Below are positions 1 to 6,643 of a stretch of DNA of 10,253 nt, piece after piece. Position 1 is the first letter of the stretch; each line of letters begins with the position of its first letter. Location: assembly GCA_028717325.1 (NCBI GenBank), contig JAQUOB010000029.1, positions 1 to 10,253 on the forward strand, read 5' to 3'. Below the pieces are notes generated by a model that was not told the DNA's origin, made no database searches, and was given only the letters and a program-made list of their open reading frames with translations. A program made the position numbers and the translations under genes. This DNA comes from Candidatus Margulisiibacteriota bacterium (lineage in GTDB: Bacteria; Margulisbacteria; WOR-1; O2-12-FULL-45-9; XYB2-FULL-48-7).

Positions 1-95
1 TGGATGGCGGGCAGGGTGAGGACCAGGTCGCCGATGGCGTCCGGGCGGATGACCAGTATCTCTTTGATCTTAGCCCTGAAAATTTTTGATCTCAT
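1..95 (-). CDS. Glycosyltransferase family 9 (heptosyltransferase-like), N-terminal fragment cut by window edge
   Basis: Only the first 31 codons are visible. They read MRSKIFRAKIKEILVIRP and then DAIGDLVLTLPAI. The stretch ILVIRPDAIGDLVLTLPAI is the hallmark first beta-strand and glycine loop of GT9 ADP-heptose:LPS heptosyltransferases, which add heptose-type sugars to a lipid-linked acceptor on the cytoplasmic face. An in-frame ATG two codons upstream (position 101) is an equally possible start; 95 is preferred because GT9 proteins have short N-termini before this strand. Neither start has a clear Shine-Dalgarno sequence. The gene overlaps the 3' end of the upstream GT2 gene by 26 nt in another frame, so the two are probably co-transcribed and translationally coupled. 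The family call rests on a short but distinctive motif; sugar specificity cannot be judged. Confidence 0.75.
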   Translation of the reverse strand, partial: MRSKIFRAKIKEILVIRPDAIGDLVLTLPAI

Positions 96-795
96 CGGCA
101 TATTGGTCGTTGGTTTTGAGATGGCTGGCCAGGGTCCCGTTGAGGTAGCCGCTCCTGTAGCCGTGTTTTTTCAAGACGTCATACAGAGCCGCGTCATCCG
201 GACCGTAGGGGGTCTTGAACTTGACCGGATAGAAAACGAAATTGAGCGGGTCTTTCAGCAGTTTGCCCGGCATGGCAAAAAGCGGACCGGCGACGTTATA
301 GAGAAAAGGGAAGGCCACGCTGTAGTTCTTATTATTCTTCCCCTTGATATTTTTCGCCGGGAAGAACAGCCCTTTTTCCGGATTGAAGCCGTTGTTTTTG
401 TAGCGCATGCCCAGCATGCCGATCTGCTCGATATTTTGAACGGCTTCCAGCAAGAGATCAAAGCTTGGCTGATCGAACAAAACATCCGGATCGATCGACC
501 AGACGGTTTTGGGCAGATTTGAGCCATTGATGTTTTTCGCGATAAACTCGTTGACCCCGTGCGGCTTACCGATATTATAGTCCTTGTATTCGATGATCAC
601 GCGCTCCTGGCGGATCGTTTTTAAATAATCCCGGATCCCATCTTGTGAGGCGCTGTCGATGATCACCAGGTAAACGTCCGGGTGATCTTTCATGATCGCC
701 AGGATGTTATTGATGGAGAGTATCACCGCGGCTCTGACGTGATGGGCGGCGACCAGGATGAGATGTTTGTCTTTAAAATCTTTGCTGTCGATCAT
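70..795 (-). CDS. GT2-like glycosyltransferase (GT-A fold), divergent
   Basis: Probable cytoplasmic nucleotide-sugar glycosyltransferase of 241 residues. Visible GT-A features are a first strand HLILVAAHH (11-19), a nucleotide-binding segment IIDSASQDG (45-53), a DxD-like metal site SIDPDVLF with D102 and D104, and a late acidic segment GPDDAALYDVLKKHGY (198-213) in the place of the ED acceptor/base motif of GT2 enzymes. No membrane segment is evident. The frame stays open to an ATG at 834 (13 more residues). I prefer the ATG at 795 because an extended -10 box on this strand at 825-833 would place the transcript start after 834. Neither start has a good Shine-Dalgarno. It is followed by, and overlaps, the GT9 gene at the left edge. 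The protein is richer in Lys, Asn and Ile than its neighbours and diverges from typical GT2 enzymes. The substrate is unknown. Confidence 0.75.
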   Translation of the reverse strand: MIDSKDFKDKHLILVAAHHVRAAVILSINNILAIMKDHPDVYLVIIDSASQDGIRDYLKTIRQERVIIEYKDYNIGKPHGVNEFIAKNINGSNLPKTVWSIDPDVLFDQPSFDLLLEAVQNIEQIGMLGMRYKNNGFNPEKGLFFPAKNIKGKNNKNYSVAFPFLYNVAGPLFAMPGKLLKDPLNFVFYPVKFKTPYGPDDAALYDVLKKHGYRSGYLNGTLASHLKTNDQYADEIKNFQG

Positions 796-848
796 AGTTA
801 AAATATTGTCAGGCGAATATAGATAGTATATCATTAAGACCGGTTGTT
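796..848. promoter_or_regulatory. AT-rich divergent intergenic region with candidate promoters on both strands
   Basis: This is the only divergent gap in the window and is much more AT-rich than its surroundings. On the plus strand TTGTCA (806-811) and TATCAT (829-834) are each 5/6 matches to sigma-70 -35 and -10 boxes with a 17-nt spacer, which predicts a start near 841, only about 8 nt before the ATG at 849. On the minus strand TGATATACT (833 to 825) is an extended -10 box, predicting a start near 818 and a leader of about 23 nt to the ATG at 795; its -35 is poor. The two elements overlap, so transcription in the two directions may compete. This is a motif reading by eye; the sigma consensus of this organism is not known. 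Confidence 0.35.
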
Positions 849-1550
849 ATGGAGAGAAAACCCCTAAGCATTTGCACTTTGACCTGGGACCAGTTGGCCC
901 TAACCGAGAAGTTCGTGGCCAGCGTCCGGCGGAACACCACGGTCCCATATGAGCTGATCATCGTGGATAACGGCAGTACCGACGGCACGGCCGATTTCAT
1001 CAAACGGCAGGCCGACAAGTACCATCTTTTTCCGCAGAACACCGGCTTTGCCCACGGCTTTAACCAGGCGTTCTCCCTGGCGGAAGGCGAATTCGTGCTG
1101 GCGATCAACAACGATACCGAACTGCCGAAGAACTGGTTTGAAAAACTGAGGGACACGTTCGACCGCGACCCGCGCTGCGGTCTCGTTTATCCCTGCTACA
1201 CTTTCGGCCAGAAGGTCGGCCTGCGCTGGTGGCCGGGAACTAAAGTCAAACAGTTGCCCCGTTTCAGTAAAGAACTTCCCGCGGCGGTAGCTATCCTGTC
1301 AAAACTGCCGATCATCTACGGCGAGCTGAAGGGCTTTTCCGAAGAATACCAGATCGCGGGCGGCGAAGACCTCGACCTCTGTTTCAAGACCTGGTCGGCC
1401 GGCTACAATATCTATCTGGACGAACGGGTCCTGGTCAAGCACAAAGGCCACGGCACCGCGGCTAAGAAGCTGCCAAACTGGAAAGAATTATACACGAAGA
1501 ACGGTGATTTTTTTCAGGCCAAGTGGCAGAGTTACTTCAAAAAAAGCTGA
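849..1550 (+). CDS. Family 2 glycosyltransferase (rhamnosyltransferase-like, GT-A fold)
   Basis: A 233-residue GT2 enzyme that probably transfers a sugar from a nucleotide donor to a growing surface glycan in the cytoplasm. The motifs are complete: SICTLTW (7-13) as first strand, IIVDNGSTDGT (37-47) binding the nucleotide, NTGFAHGFNQA (64-74), the metal-binding NNDTELP (87-93), and GGEDLDLC (171-178) carrying the catalytic acidic pair, followed by HKGHGT (198-203). There is no transmembrane segment. It is the only plus-strand gene here and sits between two minus-strand units: it diverges from the GT2 gene on its left and converges on the GT9-like gene 8 nt beyond its stop. No Shine-Dalgarno precedes the ATG, and the candidate promoter leaves almost no leader, so it may be leaderless. 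The sugar cannot be inferred. Confidence 0.9.
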   Translation: MERKPLSICTLTWDQLALTEKFVASVRRNTTVPYELIIVDNGSTDGTADFIKRQADKYHLFPQNTGFAHGFNQAFSLAEGEFVLAINNDTELPKNWFEKLRDTFDRDPRCGLVYPCYTFGQKVGLRWWPGTKVKQLPRFSKELPAAVAILSKLPIIYGELKGFSEEYQIAGGEDLDLCFKTWSAGYNIYLDERVLVKHKGHGTAAKKLPNWKELYTKNGDFFQAKWQSYFKKS

Positions 1551-1558
1551 CGGTCTTC

Positions 1559-2389
1559 TTATTTATCGAACAGCAGCGCTTTGACGTGCTTGCGGATCAA
1601 ATAGTGCCTCTTCCTGGCCATTAAATTGGCACTTTTTTTCTCCGGCCGGTAAGGGTGCTGGTTCTTTAAATAATAATTAACGATCTTCTTGGTCAATAGG
1701 ATATGTCCGTTATACGATTGAGGCATGCCGCTCGGTTCCTGATAAGACACCTCAAGCACCCGCGGTTGTTTCATGGCTTCCGCCAACGCAAAGCCCAGCG
1801 ACTGGTTGCCGACGAATAGTTTGGCCCCTTTGATCGCGCGGGCCAGCTCCAGGATACTGTTGAGCTGATGGAAGCGGACCTTCAGCCGGGTCATCCGCTG
1901 GAATTTCCGGTGCTCGTGCTTGAAACCGACAAAGACGCACTTGTCTTCAAAGCCTTTTAAAACACGCCAGTTAAGCGCGATGTCCCTGGCCCGAAAACCG
2001 TTCTGGATGACAATGTCATTCAGATAGAGCGGTTCAATGTTCTCCAGCCAGGGCAGTGACAGGTCAAAATCAACTCCGAATGTGGTCAGGTGTCGGACGG
2101 CCAAATGTATTTCAAAACCGGGGCCGTAACCGGCCCGGAACTTGTCGAGGTCGTAGTCGATCTTTTCATTATTATAAGGACGGACGTCGGACAGGTAGGG
2201 CTGTTTTTTCAACAACTCGATCATCTGGCCGATCATCGTCTTTGACATCGGCCGCACCAGTTTGCCTTTGCCGTCGCTGATGTAGAGGACGCCGCCGCCC
2301 AGCGCAATGATGGTCGGCAGGCTGAAGATGATATCGCCCAGGTTGCCACTGTGCCTAAATGTTTTCGTTTCGTTTTGCATTGTTGCCAT
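1559..2389 (-). CDS. GT9-like (ADP-heptose:LPS heptosyltransferase-like) protein
   Basis: A 276-residue protein with two GT-B signatures of the GT9 superfamily. HSGNLGDIIFSLPTI (13-27) matches the N-terminal glycine loop, and LFVGNQSLGFALAEAMKQPR (191-210) matches the C-terminal donor-site segment that normally reads as GxDS followed by HLAAALG in heptosyltransferases. The usual KxWP-type central motif of classical heptosyltransferases is not evident, and the last 35 residues are a Lys/Arg/His-rich tail that could contact membrane lipids. It is shorter than typical GT9 enzymes (about 320-350 residues). The ATG at 2389 is supported by TAGGA 9 nt upstream, which overlaps the stop codon of the preceding gene. 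It is the last gene of the large minus-strand operon, 11 nt after the DUF2079 gene. Whether it is an active transferase or a binding relative is uncertain. Confidence 0.7.
   Translation of the reverse strand: MATMQNETKTFRHSGNLGDIIFSLPTIIALGGGVLYISDGKGKLVRPMSKTMIGQMIELLKKQPYLSDVRPYNNEKIDYDLDKFRAGYGPGFEIHLAVRHLTTFGVDFDLSLPWLENIEPLYLNDIVIQNGFRARDIALNWRVLKGFEDKCVFVGFKHEHRKFQRMTRLKVRFHQLNSILELARAIKGAKLFVGNQSLGFALAEAMKQPRVLEVSYQEPSGMPQSYNGHILLTKKIVNYYLKNQHPYRPEKKSANLMARKRHYLIRKHVKALLFDK
1603..1639 (+). terminator. Candidate rho-independent terminator for the plus-strand GT2 gene
   Basis: AGTGCC (1603-1608) and GGCACT (1628-1633) can form a 6-bp stem around a 19-nt loop, followed directly by seven T residues (1633-1639). 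It lies about 53 nt past the stop of the plus-strand GT2 gene, but inside the 3' coding end of the opposing GT9-like gene. The loop is long and an alternative GCCA/TGGC 4-bp stem exists (1617-1630), so the structure is modest and could be a by-product of the coding sequence. Confidence 0.3.
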
Positions 2390-2400
2390 AATAGCAAATC

Positions 2401-3918
2401 CTACCGGCCGCTATCAACCGACCGCCGTGCCAGCAGTCGATAATAGCGACCGTCTGCGACAATTTTAAAACTGGAACTGGCGGATATTTGCCGGTAGACG
2501 GGGGGATAGTCGCGCTTCGACAGCGGGCCGGGGAGCGGATATTCTCCGATGAAAATATATTCGAGTATCTTGCCGTAGTTGCCGCTGGCGGCCAGTTTTT
2601 TGAGCGCCGGCCCGTAACCGCCGGCGATCGGCCAGGTCGGGTCGAGTTTGCAGAGCACGATATAGTCGGCCCGCTGCCAGTTCTTGGGAAACAGCCAGAT
2701 ATTCTTCCGGTGGCTGACGTGAGGATAGAGATTGCCCAGGGCGGAGATCGAGGCATCGGCCGGGATCAGCTTCAATATCTCGTGTCCCTCGCGCACGTTG
2801 GGCGTAACCGCGGTATAGCGCACAAAGAAGCCGAGGAAAAAATAGGTCAGGGACAAGATCATAAAGACGATCATGGTTTTGCGGATCTTTCCGGTCGGCC
2901 GGTTTTGCTTTAATATTTGTTCAAGGCCGAAGATCGCCGAGATAAAGACAAAAGGGATAATGGCGGACGGGTAGCGGCTGCCGAGCTGGTACATCTCACG
3001 GTAGGTGGTGAGCAAGTTTTGAGCCAGGATCGGCAGGGCCGGGATGAGCAGGGCCGGACTGCGGAAAGAGAGGAAAGCCAGCGGCCAGAAAAGTCCCAGC
3101 ACATACCAGATCTTATCGGGTGTAATGACGTAAGGGAGGACCGACCAGGGACGCAGGAGGAGGGTCGCGATCATTTCCGGGACCGATCTGCCCAGATAAG
3201 CGAAGCGGCCGTAATAGGCGAATTGTCCGCCGCTGTTGAAATGCGGAATGATGACCGTGATCGCCAGAAAAAAAGCGGCCAGCCCGAGCAGGAACAAGGC
3301 GCCGCCGAAAACTTTTCTATTCTTGAAAAATAAAATATAAAGGCCGAAAAAAGCGGCGACGAGATAAATATTCTCCTGGGCTAGACAAGCCAGGAGCAGC
3401 CAGACGGTAAAAGGGAGATAGCGGTCTTTGATCAGATAGTAGGCCGCGAATAAAAGCGGCGTGATGGAGAGGGCGATCGGATAATAGCCTTGAAAAGTTA
3501 TGTTGACTGTCGGGACATAGAGCAGATAGGCCAGCGGCAGCAGGAAGACGAACGGGCTGTTCCCCAGGCGTTCCTTTGACAACCAATAAACGGGTATGGC
3601 CCCCAGCGCGACCAGCAAGGTTTGCCCAAAATATAAAATCCACGGGCCGAGGCCCAGCAGATAGAAAGGGAGAAAGAGCAGTGTAGCCAGTTCGAGATGA
3701 TCGCCTAGAGTCATGTAACCCTTGATGTCGCTGTACATGAAGTTGCCGTGCAGAGTGTTCCAGATCAAATTGTCGTTAAACCCATCGTCAAAAGCGTTGT
3801 TGGTGAAGGTGTAATGCTGCATGATCCGGAAAGCGCTGAAGAAAAGAACAAAGACAATTATGGCGATAACCACGGAATTAATTCCGCGGTTATTTTCTCT
3901 GGCAGCAGCGTCTTTCAT
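2401..3918 (-). CDS. DUF2079-family polytopic membrane protein (GT-C-like)
   Basis: A 505-residue inner-membrane protein with about ten hydrophobic segments (roughly 15-31, 79-90, 92-112, 122-140, 145-163, 168-198, 204-225, 268-284, 326-334, 348-366) and a C-terminal soluble domain from about 370. It shows DUF2079 features: an acidic first loop with FDDGFNDN (43-50), GDHLEL (72-77), an AQEN motif (179-182), GSRYPSAIIPF (323-333) and a tail segment containing IPADASISALGNLYPHVSHR (385-404). DUF2079 resembles GT-C transferases that use polyprenyl-phosphate sugars with acidic residues in the first extracytoplasmic loop; the biochemical role of the family is not established. The start codon shares ATGA with the stop of the fusion gene upstream, and no Shine-Dalgarno is seen, so coupling is likely. 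A 28-nt palindrome covers codons 9-18. Confidence 0.82.
   Translation of the reverse strand: MKDAAARENNRGINSVVIAIIVFVLFFSAFRIMQHYTFTNNAFDDGFNDNLIWNTLHGNFMYSDIKGYMTLGDHLELATLLFLPFYLLGLGPWILYFGQTLLVALGAIPVYWLSKERLGNSPFVFLLPLAYLLYVPTVNITFQGYYPIALSITPLLFAAYYLIKDRYLPFTVWLLLACLAQENIYLVAAFFGLYILFFKNRKVFGGALFLLGLAAFFLAITVIIPHFNSGGQFAYYGRFAYLGRSVPEMIATLLLRPWSVLPYVITPDKIWYVLGLFWPLAFLSFRSPALLIPALPILAQNLLTTYREMYQLGSRYPSAIIPFVFISAIFGLEQILKQNRPTGKIRKTMIVFMILSLTYFFLGFFVRYTAVTPNVREGHEILKLIPADASISALGNLYPHVSHRKNIWLFPKNWQRADYIVLCKLDPTWPIAGGYGPALKKLAASGNYGKILEYIFIGEYPLPGPLSKRDYPPVYRQISASSSFKIVADGRYYRLLARRSVDSGR
3866..3893. repeat. 28-nt near-perfect palindrome in the 5' end of the DUF2079 gene
   Basis: The arms ATAACCACGGAATT and AATTCCGCGGTTAT are inverted copies with one non-complementary position (3872 against 3887). 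In the minus-strand mRNA that position becomes a G-U wobble, so codons 9-18 can fold into a 12-bp stem with a 4-nt loop. No T-tract follows on the minus strand; on the plus strand a T-rich stretch (3890-3900) does. It could be an operator, an mRNA hairpin affecting translation of the gene, or chance. Confidence 0.8.
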
Positions 3919-5921
3919 TTGAGGTTGTCGGCGACCAGCTGGGCGATCTTATTAACGCCGCCCCACTGGGGTTTGCTGGCTTTGCCTGATTGGCCCATTG
4001 CTTCCAGTTTTTTTTGGTCATGGAGCAGGGCCAGGATCTTTTCGGCTTTTTCCGGCGCCGAACCCGCAAGGATCAGCAGCGAGTCGCCGGTGATCTTCTC
4101 GATCTCCTCCCAGCGCCGCAGGGTCGTTTGCGCGCCGCTGCCGGGAAAACAGACGACAGGTTTGCCGAAAGCGACAGCTTGTTCGTCGGCGATGCCGGCC
4201 AGACCGATGATGAGCTTTGAGCGGAGGCAAACATCGCCGAATTTGCCTTCGGCGATCAGGACTGTCGTGCCTTTCCTGGAAGTGAGTTTGCCGGTCAGGC
4301 TGTGTTCCGAGAGAGGCGAGAAGGACCAGCCCCGGGCGGCGGCTTTAACTTTGACCTTTTCCGTCTCGAGGGTCGAAGCGACCAGGCCGACCAGGTTTTC
4401 TCCGCGAATCTCGTCAACTACATCAAGGATCAGGAGCAGATTGTCGTAGGCCTCCTCGCGCGTGCCGGGCAGGAGGCCGATAACCGTTTTATCTTTTTCG
4501 AGACCGAAATCCTCGCCCGTCACTTCGACATAATCCATGACCCAGCTGCCCAGATACTCGGCGGGGATGCCGAATTTTTTTAAATAACCGGCCGTCTCTT
4601 TGTCCTGAACGACGACTTTTTTGCAATATTTTTTTAACAGCCAGCGTTCGACCGCGTAATAGCCCTCGATCTTGACCGACTTGGGCCCATCGATAAATAT
4701 CAGCGGTTTTTTGCCGAACAGGCCGCAGAGTGCGACGACATACGCGTCGCCGACCGCCACGATCAGGTCGGCGACCTTGGCCTCCGATCTCAAAAGCGAG
4801 ATCTGCTTGGCCAGCTGGCCGAACAAGCCGGCCGAGATGTCTTTGATAAAATGGACCAGGCCCTCTTTGGCAAAGCCGCCGCTGGGCAGTATCTTTCTCA
4901 AGCCCAGATTGCCGATCTCTTTTTTGTCGTAAGCCCGGCCCAGGCCGACCAGGGGCAGGGCCCGCAGTTCAACGTCGGGTACGAGCTCTCGCAGGCGGGC
5001 GCCGATGGCCGCGCCGGCCAGGTCTTCCGCGTGGCCGTTGCTGACGAGCAAAACTGTTTTGCCGGCGCCGTATTTCGGCAGGAGTTCTCCTCTGATCGCG
5101 ATCATCAATATCTGGATGAAAGCGCCGCGTTTGCCTTTATTGGTGAGCAGCGGGTAGAGGAGAGAAGAAACAAGGATCGCCGGGACCATCGTTAAAATTA
5201 ACAGGACACGGTAGATTTGATAAATCAAATTGCCGTAGTGTTTCCGGCTGAAATAGAGCCCGCCGCGAAAGCCCTCGACGAATAATTTTTGTTTGAACCG
5301 GTTGATCGTAAAGCCGCCGAAGTGGACGACTTCCGCCTGCGGCAGAAAATAGACCTGCCAGCCGGCTTGCCGTATCCTGCGGCACCAATCGAGGTCGTCG
5401 TTCGAAAAGAAAAAATTCTCGTCGAGGCCGCCGACCCGGTCGATGACTTCGCGGCGAACCATCAGCGCGGCGCCGATCACGTAATCGACTTTGACCGGTT
5501 GGGTCGCCAGCCAGAATTTACGGTTGAACAAGCCGCCCTGGTGTTGCGGCGTGCCGTCGGCGTTCAGCAGTTTTGGCCCGCAGGCGCCCGCTTCGGGATG
5601 TGAGTCCATGAATTCCAGCATCTGATCGAAAGCGCCGTCTTTGACGACGGTGTCCATGTTAAGCAACAGCGCGTATCTGCCCCGGTAGACTTTTAAGCCG
5701 CGGTTGTTGGCGCGGCAAAAACCGAGATTGGCGGTATTTTCGACGAGCCGGACCTTGGGGTAATGGGTTTTGACGTACTCGACTGAGTCGTCGGTTGAGT
5801 GGTTATCGACAAAAATGATCTCGAACGAAGCTTTGTGCGTCGAATTATAAACCGAGTTGAGACAGCCCTCCAGGAACCGCCGGTCGTTGTAGTTGACGAT
5901 AATAATAGAAAGGTCGATCAT
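3915..5921 (-). CDS. Fusion: GT2 glycosyltransferase + LpxB-related (lipid-A-disaccharide synthase-related) domain
   Basis: A 668-residue two-domain protein. Residues 1-230 are a GT2 enzyme: LSIIIVNYN (4-12), VDNHSTDDS (38-46), metal site NMDTVV (88-93) and NDDLDWCRR (174-182). A hydrophobic segment (239-258) follows. From about 288 to the end it matches the LpxB-related family known mostly from cyanobacteria (TIGR03492 type): LLVSNGHAEDLAG (291-303), LPLVGLGRAY (322-331), LPSGGF (345-350), DLIVAVGD (385-392), YLGSWVMD (456-463), LLPGTREEAY (483-492) and GIADEQAVAFGKPVVCFPGS (576-595). The reading frame is uninterrupted across the junction. The ATG at 5921 is chosen because it shares ATGA with the preceding stop; a GTG at 5957 would add 12 residues. 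The GT2 half probably adds a sugar; the reaction of the LpxB-related half is unknown, although canonical LpxB joins two acylated glucosamines. Membrane-associated, cytoplasmic face. Confidence 0.88.
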   Translation of the reverse strand: MIDLSIIIVNYNDRRFLEGCLNSVYNSTHKASFEIIFVDNHSTDDSVEYVKTHYPKVRLVENTANLGFCRANNRGLKVYRGRYALLLNMDTVVKDGAFDQMLEFMDSHPEAGACGPKLLNADGTPQHQGGLFNRKFWLATQPVKVDYVIGAALMVRREVIDRVGGLDENFFFSNDDLDWCRRIRQAGWQVYFLPQAEVVHFGGFTINRFKQKLFVEGFRGGLYFSRKHYGNLIYQIYRVLLILTMVPAILVSSLLYPLLTNKGKRGAFIQILMIAIRGELLPKYGAGKTVLLVSNGHAEDLAGAAIGARLRELVPDVELRALPLVGLGRAYDKKEIGNLGLRKILPSGGFAKEGLVHFIKDISAGLFGQLAKQISLLRSEAKVADLIVAVGDAYVVALCGLFGKKPLIFIDGPKSVKIEGYYAVERWLLKKYCKKVVVQDKETAGYLKKFGIPAEYLGSWVMDYVEVTGEDFGLEKDKTVIGLLPGTREEAYDNLLLILDVVDEIRGENLVGLVASTLETEKVKVKAAARGWSFSPLSEHSLTGKLTSRKGTTVLIAEGKFGDVCLRSKLIIGLAGIADEQAVAFGKPVVCFPGSGAQTTLRRWEEIEKITGDSLLILAGSAPEKAEKILALLHDQKKLEAMGQSGKASKPQWGGVNKIAQLVADNLK

Positions 5922-6643
5922 GATCTTCGGGGGAAGGCAAACCTTTTGATCTTCCACCAGCCGAGGGCGAACAGGTGTTCAATATATTGGCGGGTCTCGC
6001 GCCAGCCCATTTTGCTCTCGCCCGCGGCCCGCTCGGCAAAGACGATCGGAAATTCCACGACTTTGCCCTGATGGTTGCCCTTGACCATCAGCTCCAGGCC
6101 GACCTTACAGCCGATCGGATTGATGTCGACGCCCTCCATTATCTTTTTGTCGAACATAAAAAAGCCGGAGGTCAGATCGTTGACCGGGGTCAGCAGTTTG
6201 CCGAGCATGCGCGCGCCCCAGGAAAAGAATTTGCGGTACCAGACCCAGGTGGATGTCCCGCCGCCTTTAATATGCCGGCTGCCAACCACGAGCAGGGCTT
6301 TGCCTGCTTTAATTAATTTGAACATGCCGACGAGCGCTTCCGGCGGATGGCTTAGATCGCCGTCCATGACACAGGCCACGGGCGCCGCCGCCAGAGAAAT
6401 GCCGTCGAGAATGGCGGCTCCGGGCCCGACCCGCTGGGTTCTTATATAGACGCGCACGGGATATTTGTCCGCCATTTTGGTGGCCAGGTCGGCCGTGCCG
6501 TCGGGCGAGCTGTCGTCGACGATAATGATCTCGCCTTTGATGCCGGCGCCGGCCAGGACGTCGGCGACGCGAATGATGATCGTTTCGATGTTCTTGCTTT
6601 CGTTATAGGTCGGTATGGCAACCGAAAGTTCGGGTTTGTTCAT
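5918..6643 (-). CDS. Polyprenol-phosphate glycosyltransferase, dolichol-phosphate mannose synthase (DPM1)-like
   Basis: A 241-residue GT2 enzyme of the DPM1 type, predicted to transfer a sugar from a nucleotide donor to undecaprenyl or another polyprenyl phosphate at the cytoplasmic face. Motifs follow the family in order: SVAIPTYNE (7-15), IVDDSSPDGT (41-50), metal site MDGDLSHPP (93-101) with D94 and D96, VVGSRHIKGGG (119-129), NDLTSGFF (155-162) and FAERAAGESKM (202-212). It has no C-terminal GtrA or membrane helices, so it is a soluble or peripheral form like eukaryotic DPM1. Its start shares ATGA with the stop of the GT39 gene and its stop shares ATGA with the fusion gene; no Shine-Dalgarno is visible. 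The neighbouring GT39 enzyme is the natural user of its product. The sugar is not known; mannose or glucose would be typical. Confidence 0.9.
   Translation of the reverse strand: MNKPELSVAIPTYNESKNIETIIIRVADVLAGAGIKGEIIIVDDSSPDGTADLATKMADKYPVRVYIRTQRVGPGAAILDGISLAAAPVACVMDGDLSHPPEALVGMFKLIKAGKALLVVGSRHIKGGGTSTWVWYRKFFSWGARMLGKLLTPVNDLTSGFFMFDKKIMEGVDINPIGCKVGLELMVKGNHQGKVVEFPIVFAERAAGESKMGWRETRQYIEHLFALGWWKIKRFAFPRRS

Noticed and set aside
4..522. Plus-strand open frame of 172 codons at the left edge
   Set aside because: It is antisense to the GT2 and GT9 genes, which carry clear motifs, and its own translation shows none.
3748..4449. Plus-strand open frame of 233 codons antisense to the fusion and DUF2079 genes
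   Set aside because: It spans the junction of two well-supported minus-strand genes, has a low-complexity Ser/Arg-rich translation and shows no family resemblance.
5050..5200. Possibility that the fusion is two genes joined by a frameshift artefact
   Set aside because: The hydrophobic segment, linker and LpxB-related start are all in one frame with sensible residues and no shift of codon pattern, so nothing in the sequence points to an error; a lost stop codon cannot be excluded from this window alone.
5922..5957. GTG start at 5957 for the fusion gene
   Set aside because: The added 12 residues precede the first beta-strand of the GT2 domain without any family match, whereas the ATG at 5921 forms the same ATGA overlap used at the other junctions.
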